Shown here: in pieces, positions 36,012-45,511 of the stretch
Layout of the letters: every line of letters starts with the position of its first letter
How positions within the stretch are numbered: position 1 is the first letter of the stretch
Source: Thelonectria olida
Taxonomy: Eukaryota > Ascomycota > Sordariomycetes > Hypocreales > Nectriaceae
Length of the DNA: 64,000 bases
Reading direction: 5' to 3'
NCBI GenBank assembly: GCA_020736575.1
Contig: JAGPYM010000009.1
Coordinates: forward strand, 558,001-622,000
Notes under the pieces: generated by a model
The model's database searches: none
What the model was told of the DNA's origin: nothing
What the model saw: only the letters and a program-made list of their open reading frames with translations
Position numbers and translations under genes: made by a program

Positions 36012-36691
36012 AGGAAGCGCACGAGAATGCTATAAAACGGTGAGGTGGAAAAGAGAGGGACATCGTCCATAGTAATTTGTGATACAGTTTTGTTTACCTT
36101 TCATGTAGCCCAATTTGACATGTAGTTTGGAAACGGATAGGGACTGGATATTGGGATTGGCGTTGGGTCGTATTTCGCAGCCACGCTGCCTGGTAATGAG
36201 AAGAAACATAAATATGTAATGATGAAACGAAAATAATATCAATTGCGGTTAATGAGAAAGAAACGTGTGCCTCCTAACTTCGTACTATGGATCATCCACT
36301 CACTTGGATGCCGCATGAATGAGGTCAAAGCTGATGCCTGCCAGCGGAATGGATCTTTGTGGGGCCCTGCCAGTCAGGTGACTAAGCGACACTCTTCACG
36401 ACGGGCTGCTGCAAGTCGCGACCGCAACGCGTCAACCAAGGCCCAATCGGCCATTCTTGACCGGAGAGTTCCAGTACCGACGCGTCTCGTAGCCATTCAG
36501 CAGATGCTTTGGCCTCGGACCTAACTGCGGCTGTGATTGATCGCTTGATAGTTCGCGGCACATCTCTGCAGGTTGGCTAGTCCCCTTATCACACCCCTCC
36601 ACCACTCAACAGCTCCCGGCCATATTCACGACCACGCACACGACCGCACCAAAATAAAAACAATTCCGTCACTCTCGCCACGGCCCGGTTT
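36012..36691. other. Intergenic between the poly-Gln gene and PIF1
   Basis: About 680 bp. The first part is AT-rich and probably the 3' UTR of the upstream gene. The part before PIF1 (about 36590-36690) is C-rich and ends in a weak start context. No gene was recognised. Confidence 0.5.
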
Positions 36692-39319
36692 ATGACGGTC
36701 GGCATCACCCGTCTTGCCATTCGATCCTCGCCGACCCAGAGAAGCCTACTTCGGATTTTTGTCCAGCAAGCTCATGTTCATACTCATTCTCTTTGCCTAG
36801 ACACCATGTTCGCCAAGGCAGTCAAGGATTATGATTCCAACACGAGTGCCCGGCGCAACCAGTTATCAAAGCAGCTTTTCCCTTCAAGCAGTCCCAGTGC
36901 TCCCGATGCCGACATCCGCAATCAGCTCATGAGGCCGGGCAATAGCTCTGTGTCGGCGAGGAACCAGGCCTTCACAAACCCTCTCATCAATCGATCCGCG
37001 AATGCGACACAACCCTTTGTCAATCGACCAGCACCCAATGCAGCTCGCGGTTCCATAGCCAAGCTCTATGAAAACTCGAATTCGTTCAAGGCGGAGTCCA
37101 ACGTCGTCGACCTCACTGGGCCCGGGCCTTCCAAGGGCCAGGAAGCAGTATTCTTTGCCGAAGATGACTTCAGTGATGATGATAACCTCGATCTCGACTT
37201 TGAGGCCCCTACCGCCCTCCCGATTCTTGGATCTACCATATCTGCACCGGTCAACCTGGATTGCATGCCACCACCTCCAAAGTCGACACAGAGTGACGCA
37301 CAGATCCCTTGGTCTTCATCACCTGCTTCGCATTTTCTCCCTCCCAACCGCACGATATCGAACACCTCGACAGCAACCGAAAGACCACTGAAACGAGAGC
37401 CCCCTGGAGATCAGACTTCGTGGGCTGCGCCCATTCAGAAGAAAGCCAAGCGGCGTATTCTACCCGCGTCTTTCCGACAAGGGCAAGAAGTCGAGGATCA
37501 AGATGACGAAGAAGACTGTGTCCTCAAAACCCCTGTTCGGAGGTCGAAACCTGCTATATGGGATCCCTCTGCGAGTACACTGCAAGAACAAAAGATGAAA
37601 CACAGAACTCAGCGTCTTGAAAAAGAACCCGAACCAGAACTCGACTATACAAACGATGAAGTTGAAGAAATTATTAACAAATCAAAAGCCAAGACTTCGT
37701 TTGCTATTTCTCTCAGTGATGAACAGAAACAGGTTCTGGATCTTGTTGTCAACAAGAATACAAGTGTGTTCTTCACTGGTGCGGCTGGTACCGGAAAGTC
37801 CGTCCTTATGAGGTCAATCATCGAGGAACTGCACAAGAAACATGCCAAGGACCCCGAACGGGTTGCTGTAACTGCGTCAACTGGTCTTGCGGCATGCAAC
37901 ATCGGCGGTATCACCCTGCACAGTTTCTCAGGTACCTATCCTGGCTTGACGACACATGATCCAGTTGCTGACCTTTGACTAGGTATTGGTTTAGGAAAAG
38001 ATGATGCTCCGACCTTGGTGAAGAAAATCCGACGAAATCCGAAAGCCAAGAACCGATGGCTAAAGACAAAGGTATTGATCATCGATGAAGTCTCAATGGT
38101 GGATGGAGAATTGTTCGACAAACTAGACAAGATTGGGAGAACCATTCGAAATAATGGCAGACCGTGGGGTGGCATCCAACTTGTTATCACAGGAGACTTT
38201 TTCCAGCTTCCGCCAGTGCCCGATTTTGGAGGAGCTAAGCGAGAGACCAAGTTTGCGTTTGACGCTGCAACGTGGAATACCTCGATTGACCACACGATTG
38301 GACTCACACAAGTGTTTCGACAACGTGATCCTCAGTTTGCAAACATGCTCAATGAGATGCGTTTGGGCAAAATCTCAGAGGACACCGTTCGCGCTTTCAA
38401 GGCCCTGTCCAGGCCCCTCCAGTTCGATGACGGTTTGGGAATGGCAGAGCTGTTTTCCACACGAAACGAAGTAGAGGGCTCAAACGCAAAGCGACTGAGA
38501 GATCTTCCTGGCAAGGCCCGTCGCTTCGAGTCTCACGATACTGGGCATGAATCTGTTCGAGACAAACTGTTAGCAAACATGATGGCGCCCAAGTCCATTG
38601 ACCTGAAGATTGATACTCAGGTCATGCTCATCAAGAACTTGGATGAGACTCTAGTGAACGGGTCTTTGGGCAAGGTTATTGCATTTTCAGACGAGAAGAC
38701 CTTTGACATGACATCGGGAGAAGGCTACGGCAGCGACGGCGAAGAGGATGCGTTGGCCAAAGCCAAGAGAAAGTTGGCTGGATACGTCAACGGCCAGACA
38801 GAAGGTGGCTCTGGTGCCAAGTTTCCCGTGGTACAGTTCATGGCCACAAACGGCACGGCGCGCACTATCCTGTGCCAGCCAGAGGAATGGAAAGTCGAAT
38901 TGCCAAACGGTGAAGTCCAGGCAACGCGCACGCAGCTGCCTTTGATCCTGGCATGGGCTCTATCCATCCACAAGGCGCAGGGTCAGACCCTGGAAAGAGT
39001 CAAGGTGAACCTTGGCCGTGTCTTTGAAAAGGGACAAGCCTATGTCGCTCTCAGTCGAGCCACGACCCAGGCGGGCTTACAAGTTTTGGGCTTTGAAAGG
39101 GGGAAAGTTATGGCCCATCCTCGAGTCATTGCCTTTTACAACAAGCTCTACAGTGCTGAGAAGGCCAACTCGAGCGTGAGCGATCTGCTGTCAAGCCGAA
39201 TTGGAGCGCGGCCTCCGCCCCCCAAGCTTCCTGCGCCTGCTAAGAAGACGGCTCCAACGGTGTTTGACGTGGACGCGGACGAGGAAGAGGCAATGGCGTC
39301 TTTTGGTGGTTATTATTAA
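36692..39319 (+). CDS. PIF1: ATP-dependent DNA helicase Pif1
   Basis: This gene encodes a superfamily 1B 5'-to-3' DNA helicase that acts on mtDNA, telomeres, G-quadruplexes and replication forks. Exons 36692-37931 and 37983-39319 give 858 residues. The helicase core has Walker A GAAGTGKS, Walker [20 protein letters not shown] (motif III) and, near the end, [20 protein letters not shown] plus [11 protein letters not shown], all typical of Pif1. The only intron splits the conserved HSFSGIGLG stretch. Residues 1-38 are basic, Ser/Thr-rich and nearly free of acidic residues (mitochondrial presequence). Met39, at 36806, has A at -3 and starts a form without it, as in yeast PIF1, which uses M1 and M40. 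The N-terminal region also holds VVDLT (138-142), a SUMO-interaction-like motif, followed by an acidic patch. Confidence 0.95.
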
Positions 39320-40442
39320 GGATGTGGTATCTGACGAAGGAGATCGAATGTGTAGATTCAATTTTGGCTGCTGTATAGATAATGCTTTGGGACGGGCATG
39401 GATGGATGGATGGTTTGGCTCTGGCAACCAAGGATTAGGCGTTTATTAACCTCCCCCCAGTCGGCGAGGTTGGCTCTGGGCTATGGGACCCAAGTGTATC
39501 AGATATTCAACCCTCGTGTATTGTCAAGGGTCATGACGAACATACACATACACATTTCACACGTCTTGAATTGTTCCGAACAGCATCGGCGAGTACCATT
39601 CCCCGGGTGCATGCATACAAAGGACTTGCCCACAATAGACGACTCGGATACAGTACTGCCTTATGGCCGTGCCCAGTGATTGGTTGGCAACATTCTGCAG
39701 GATTTCATCCATGCTGCAGTCCTTGACAAAGGCTTCGCGAGATTCCGGAACAATGCAGCCCAATTAATTCCCATTCAGGTTTATTTTCTCAAAAGCTGTT
39801 GACCCCATCAAAGTCTCGCGTCCGTAACCCAACCCGCCAACGTCAGACGAGCGCCACCTCAGAAAAAAAAAGAATCCTTATCGATAAGCAAAAAAGGTTG
39901 GCGTGGTGGGAGTCTGGGAAACAGACCTCACTTTCTCCGGTATGGGGCAAGCTCTCGTGCGGGAAGTTGGATCTCGCAAACCCCAGCGCACACGACACTT
40001 CGCAGCTTGACCGAGATACCGTCCTTTGACAAGAGCATTCCGACCACAACGGGTCTCGGATAGACGTCATCGATTTTCGAATTTTCGATTCCACCGGTTC
40101 GGCCGCCCCTACGCTGGAACTCCCGTGCGGTCTTGCCAGCTCGCTCGTTAGTCTGAAGGCAGTGCCTGAGAATCCCATCCAACTTCGACCGACGATTCGT
40201 CCGTCAACCACTCGCTCCCGACTCTCGGCCAAATATTATCGAGCCTTCGACCAGACCTCGAGACTTCGAACATTCACGCATCTTTCCTCCGCGCGTTCGT
40301 GATTCAGTCGTTGGGCCGCAATCCCGCTTCTTGATGACGCCTGGGTGGCATTAAATACCGGACATTGGGGCTGCCATTTGACGCAAGGGAAATCAGGACT
40401 ACAGAAATCTTTATCAACTCGCACACGACATATCACTTCATC
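39320..40442. other. Intergenic between PIF1 and EDC3
   Basis: About 1.1 kb with no supported gene. It holds a short ATGG-type simple repeat near 39397-39412. The segment 40030-40440 is probably the EDC3 promoter and leader. Overlapping ORFs on the two strands show no motif. Confidence 0.5.
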
Positions 40443-42752
40443 ATGGCGAGCCAGTTTATAGGCCTCAAAATGAAGGTGATGCTGAGGGAGCCCGCTTACG
40501 AAATCTTGGGGACAGTTCGGGACGTCGAGGCCGGTCGCCATCTGACCTTGACAAATGGTATGGGTGCCCCAAGGCCCCATATTGATCTTGCTAACGTATA
40601 TCTAGTCTTTATGTCTGGAACTAATGGAACCAGGGAATTTCGCCCGCAGATGATGATTGATTCCAGCAATATTGCCGACCTCACTGAGGCCAAACCGGAA
40701 GACTGTCCCCCTGCGCATTATCCCCCGCCTTCCGCCGCACCTGTCGCCGCACCTGTCCACCAGCAGCCGCAAGCACAGCCTGCCTTTGTTGACCCAGCGA
40801 TCCTCAGCTTGGGGCGACCTGCGTCGGCAACCCCATCTGAGTCCGATGCCAAAAAGCTATACATGGAACGTGGCAGAGCACAAATTCAAGCCTTACTTAC
40901 TAAGAACGTGCCTTCGGTCCATGCCTCGGGAACCCCAGTGAGCGTCGTCCCTGAGAACGACTGGCTCAGGAGGGGCGACCTCGCCGCTGATCGCGACTTG
41001 GTCAGTCCAATGAACAACCTCGCGGTTTCGAGTCCGGGATTTGAACTTGGCAATATCAAAGCTCCTGAGCCTCAAGAGTCCCAATCCCAGGAGCCACAAT
41101 CCCAGAAAAAGAAGCGCCGACTTCGTCAGCCGAAGAACGGTAAACCTCAGCGCCTCGAAGATGAGGGGAAGCCTGCCGATAGCTCTCCAGCTTCGCAGGG
41201 TGGTCGTGGTAAGGGATGGAGACAGACGCCTATTTTGCAAAGTACTGCATCTTTCCAGCCATTCAACTCCCTGAAGCGCAACGGCAAAAAGGGGCTTGCC
41301 GACAACGGTTGGGCATCTGAGGATGTCACCGAGGAGATGGGCGACTTTGACTTTGAGAACAACCTGGCCAAGTTTGACAAGCGTACCATCTTTGATCAGA
41401 TGCGGAAGGAGGACCAGGTTGACGATGCAAGCCGACTAGTATCCCACAACCGTCGGCCCAAACCTGGAACCGCAGGAGGGAAGAACCTTCATTATACGGA
41501 AAACGTACTCGACAAGCCAACAGCAATTTCTAAGAACAACGCCGATTTCTGGAATAGTGAGGCCGATGATGCTGTGGAGGGTGCTGAGAGGCCAGCTGGA
41601 CGAGATGTTCGAAGCAGTCAAAGCAACAGGAGAGCCGATAGCAAACCTGGGGCGGCTCGACGATCGCAGTCACGTAAGACTAGCACCGTTGTCGTGCCTG
41701 GAGGTCTGCCATTGAGTAGGGTAAACTCTGGCGTACGTTCAAGTCTATCCCGCTGGTCTATCTCAAGGCCAGAATCTCGCAGTACTGACAGCCGCAAGCA
41801 GCAGGGGCAGTTACCCGGCCTATACCTCGTTCCCTCGAACCGACGACTCGAGACCGTCTCAGCGTTGCAGATGCTGAACCTTGAGAACATTGCGGCAAAT
41901 GAGGTCGGGTTGACTGAGGGATTGATGACAGAAAACGCAGGACGAGGGTTGGCGCAGGTTGCCTTTACCGCATTATCGGATCCAGCCATCAAAGTTCGCT
42001 TTAGCCTTGCGGGCGCCAATCCCTCGTCAAGTGCAGTGCTCGCCAGCCCAGGGGTTGTCATCATGGCTGGTAACAACAAGTCCGGTATCCGGGCGGTTGC
42101 GGCGGGTCGCCATCTTCGAAACAAGAACGTTAACGTCATTCTATGTCTGGTGGGAATTGAGCGAGAAAGGGACCTTCTCGAGGATCTCCGGCAACAAATT
42201 CAGCTTTATCGAAACTTTGGGGGCAAGATTCTGAACAAGACAGAGCTCTTTGAGAATATTCGAAAGAACTCGGCATCTGGTTCGCCCGTGTCCATCTCAC
42301 TTATCATAGATGCGCTGCTCGGATTGACTATTTCTTTTGAAGAGCTGCGCACAGGAGATCAGGCTACCGTCTACGAATTGATGGAATGGGCGAACCGCAA
42401 CGAGGCTTTTGTCCTATCAGTCGACGTCCCAACAGGCATTGATCCCACATCAGGCAAGGTGGCTGTCATTGACGGGGGACGCCTCTTTGTGAAGCCTCGA
42501 TACGTGGTGGCCATGGGAGCTCCCAAGCGTGGACTGTTGGAAGCGGTAACTCCTCCTAGCCCTGACGACCCTGAAGCCCTCAACCATACAGCCCACGACG
42601 ACGAGTGGCGGCTGTTCATTGCGGATATTGGCCTGGGCAGTGCAGTGTGGAGGAAAGCTGGGACAAAAATCCGACGAGGTATCGACTTTGACGAGAAGTG
42701 GGTTCTGGAGATGCGGTATAGGAGCGGGCATGGGGACTCAGACGAAGATTGA
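40443..42752 (+). CDS. EDC3: Enhancer of mRNA-decapping protein 3 (Edc3)
   Basis: This gene encodes the P-body scaffold that activates the Dcp1-Dcp2 decapping enzyme and binds the helicase Dhh1. Exons 40443-40557 and 40606-42752 give 753 residues. Three parts are visible: an N-terminal divergent LSm domain (residues 1 to about 75, MASQFIGLKMKVMLREPAYE then LTLTN-VFMSGTNGT); an FDF box with following helix near 284-305 (DFDFENNLAKFDKRTIFDQM); and a C-terminal YjeF_N-type Rossmann domain from about 440 (LVPSNRRLETVSALQMLNLE, VIMAGNNKSGIRAVAAGRHL, SVDVPTGIDPTSG). The linker is disordered. The 48-bp intron in the LSm domain is stop-free and a multiple of three. Its GTATGG donor, GCTAAC branch site and TCTAG acceptor are very good, so I splice it. 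Confidence 0.93.
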   Translation: MASQFIGLKMKVMLREPAYEILGTVRDVEAGRHLTLTNGMGAPRPHIDLANVYLVFMSGTNGTREFRPQMMIDSSNIADLTEAKPEDCPPAHYPPPSAAPVAAPVHQQPQAQPAFVDPAILSLGRPASATPSESDAKKLYMERGRAQIQALLTKNVPSVHASGTPVSVVPENDWLRRGDLAADRDLVSPMNNLAVSSPGFELGNIKAPEPQESQSQEPQSQKKKRRLRQPKNGKPQRLEDEGKPADSSPASQGGRGKGWRQTPILQSTASFQPFNSLKRNGKKGLADNGWASEDVTEEMGDFDFENNLAKFDKRTIFDQMRKEDQVDDASRLVSHNRRPKPGTAGGKNLHYTENVLDKPTAISKNNADFWNSEADDAVEGAERPAGRDVRSSQSNRRADSKPGAARRSQSRKTSTVVVPGGLPLSRVNSGVRSSLSRWSISRPESRSTDSRKQQGQLPGLYLVPSNRRLETVSALQMLNLENIAANEVGLTEGLMTENAGRGLAQVAFTALSDPAIKVRFSLAGANPSSSAVLASPGVVIMAGNNKSGIRAVAAGRHLRNKNVNVILCLVGIERERDLLEDLRQQIQLYRNFGGKILNKTELFENIRKNSASGSPVSISLIIDALLGLTISFEELRTGDQATVYELMEWANRNEAFVLSVDVPTGIDPTSGKVAVIDGGRLFVKPRYVVAMGAPKRGLLEAVTPPSPDDPEALNHTAHDDEWRLFIADIGLGSAVWRKAGTKIRRGIDFDEKWVLEMRYRSGHGDSDED
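40558..40605 (+). other. Stop-free 48-bp intron in EDC3
   Basis: The segment begins GTATGG, has a perfect GCTAAC branch site 10 bases before the end, and stops at ATCTAG. It is exactly 16 codons long without an in-frame stop. Retention would insert 16 residues (GMGAPRPHIDLANVYL) in the LSm domain without breaking the frame. The intron call is strong from the signals; transcript data would settle it. Confidence 0.85.
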
Positions 42753-45511
42753 AGAAGTCGAAACTGGGGAGGTTCGGAATGGTTGGGCTGGCGAACATTG
42801 ACCGCCCTAAAGAGGCAAGCGACTGGTTTTATCGTATTCAGCATCTGATTTTATAGGCGTTCGATGGGGAACGATGGGATGGCGCGCGGATAGGACGGTG
42901 GGCAGCATGAATGAATCGATGGCACGAAATAGCATGAGCTTGAGAAGCAAAATACCCAATAACTAGATTTTACTGATGGTAACGGATGTGTTTTAAAGGT
43001 GTAGTTATTGTTATCTTTTTGTAGACATCCAGATAACGGCCCAAGTGCATTCTTCGGAGAGAGCCGAGGATGCGACAAGACAGGGCCAAGTCTAGAGAGC
43101 GTCATCACTGCAGACGGCCAAGAGACACAAGCTTTGCCAAGGCCGCAAATCCCCTGTGCAGTTCTTGGCGTTGGGAGAAAGAAGCTTTCTTTTGTGCAAT
43201 CTGGGGATTGCGGCTTGCAACGTATATCGAATGGAAATAAATGTCTGTTGTATTGGGACGCTGGAGTTTTCGAATTGACTAATATTTAGGCGTGATTTCT
43301 TGTGCACGGAGGAGAGAGTTGTTCAGTTTGCTGAGTCGGCAATGTCAGCGATTTCGGTTAGCTGCCGAGTGAACTTAAAGGGTGGAAGGAGGGCGATGCC
43401 AGACTGGCCAGCCCTGCTCGGGGATCGGTAAATCTATCCTTTATTTTTATCGAGTAAGCCTCAGAAGGAAGGTGTCAGTGACACAGCCCTTCGTCGCAGC
43501 TTCCAAGGAGCCGCCCAGAAGGCCTTTTGCGAATAAGCAGTGAAGCGCATGTCATCGGTGGCTTCAATCGCATAAGCTGACCCCCGAACGCCATTTTTTT
43601 TTTTTTAATAAGACGGAGGGGAATGATATGGAGATGGTTGGTCCGCCCGAAACGCAATCGGCCTTGCATTAAAGTTAGAAATAACCAACATGGTTGCATG
43701 GTTCACTCCTTCCCTGCTTCCATTGTGCTAAAATCCTTACACTGTGGTGACCCGGTTCGACACAGTGCGGAAGACTTAGCGGCGTGGGGAATGGTGTGGA
43801 GCGCGGGCTTCTGCAGTCACCTTTGCTTGATGTGGTGTGTGGGAACGAGTCTTTTCTCGTATCAACTGAACAGGGGATTTGAGAGAGATGGGATGACAAC
43901 AGAGGATGGGCGATCAATGATGGGAAAACGATAGCTTGTGTGTGTATTTGAAGTCTATCTTGAAAGGTGGAAGAGAATGAACATAGGTTCCTTACTCCTG
44001 TCACAAGTTGCCAAGCTGACACACACGAGAAACCCTCCCCCTCTTGCTCTCACTCTTAGTCAGGCAACGCCTCAAACACCTCACGAAATCCCGGAGCACG
44101 GCTGGGGAATGATGCTTGACTCGAGATTACTTAATTCATAGAGGTGCATGACTGGTAACACAGTGTCCGAACCCCATGATTGTATTCTCCCCTTTTTGGA
44201 CAATCGCGCACTGTCTGCCCGAATGACAATGTTCCCTTCCCAACGTGAGTTTCCGTCTCATCAATTCGAGCAACCAAGTCTTGGTCGAAACGACGGATGG
44301 TCTTCAACGTCTTTTGTTGTTTTTCGCGTCCCTGCGAGACCGTTGCTAACCACCCCCAGAAAGTTTGTCCGTTGCCGTTCCAGTTCATGTGCGTCTAAAC
44401 CGACCAACGGGAAAACTCTTGGCCGCCTTTGCGCCCTCACACTGTCCCCGTCTGCAGCAAACGCCACGATCGCGGGCTATTCACCAGCCTGGTCGGTTAT
44501 TCGGGCATCCCTTTGGTTGGGCTTGCCAGAGGAGACGCCCGACCAGATCCGGACCGTTGGTCTCCTGGGTCCCACGAGGAGAGTGGCGCATCCTGGTCGC
44601 TGTTGTTCGTACCGTGTGTCGTGGGCGCGCACAGTGCCAGCATTTGCCTCCCGACTCTCTGCTTACCACCACCCAGCTGGGGGGGGGCAATAACCTGACC
44701 AGCCCGTCCACTGTCAACCGGCACCAGAAGAAGCAGGTATTCTTTCAGACCTCGTCAATACTCGCGAAACCGAGCGCCTTTTTACTTCTCACGAGCTCAA
44801 TCCCGCTCTAAATCTGTAACGATCAACCACAAATCGCTCCAAGCATCGCCCTCGAGGCAGTCGTCAGCAGTCATCGACATTGCCCGCTCAGCGCGACACA
44901 CACGTCCTGCCAAAAAGGAACCACAGCCACGGTCCAAGATTTCTCGGCGCCCAGCCTGCCATCGTCGACCTATTATTCCCCCACTTGCTGTTGAAGCTGC
45001 TCCTTCGAGGTCTGGTCTGGCCTTGGTCTAGCTTGTCCCTTTTGCACCTTGGGGGGGCGCTTTCGCTTTCGTGCTCCGGAGTCGTTCCTGGCCACAGCAC
45101 GTTCCACGAAACTGGTCCACCATCCCGGCGGCTGTTCATTTGTCTCGTCTCCAACGCGCACCCGTCGTTCGCCCACCCTTCGATACTCGCATCCCAACCC
45201 GGCCCGCGATTCTTGGCTCGCCAACGGAGGCCCTTTCTAGTGCTGGCCTCATCCGATACGCCTTAAACATTGATTTCATCCCATCTTCCGCCCGCCCCGA
45301 CCCAACCCCGTACTGCACGAGATCTCGCGACCAACCGAATCGGGTCAATCCGAACACAGCGTCGACAGTTTCGCAGACATCCGATCGCATCAAACCGATA
45401 TCCTCCCATGGCGACCATCTAGTCGGGTACAAACCCCCGACTTGTAGATTGCCGTCGCCCGCGGCTGGCCGCTTTGTTGTGTGAAACATCAGTTCCCGGC
45501 CAGCCGCAATC
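42753..45511. other. Long spacer and palH upstream region
   Basis: About 2.8 kb without a supported gene between EDC3 and palH. It carries a 13-T run (43594-43606) and a C/G-rich stretch at 44680-44690. The part after about 44800 is C-rich and probably the palH leader. ORFs up to 181 codons occur on overlapping strands and frames, show no motif, and are treated as chance. Confidence 0.5.
45408..45422 (+). promoter_or_regulatory. Minimal upstream ORF in the presumed palH leader
   Basis: ATG GCG ACC ATC TAG is the last ATG before the palH start and ends 89 bases before it. If the transcript begins upstream, ribosomes would meet this four-codon uORF first. Its context (cccATGg) is moderate. It is a prediction only. 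Confidence 0.35.

Noticed and set aside
44010..45217. Four GCCARG (PacC-type) sites upstream of palH: 44010, 44418, 45087 and 45212
   Set aside because: A six-base site with one degenerate position is expected about once per kilobase counting both strands, so four in the region is not convincing.
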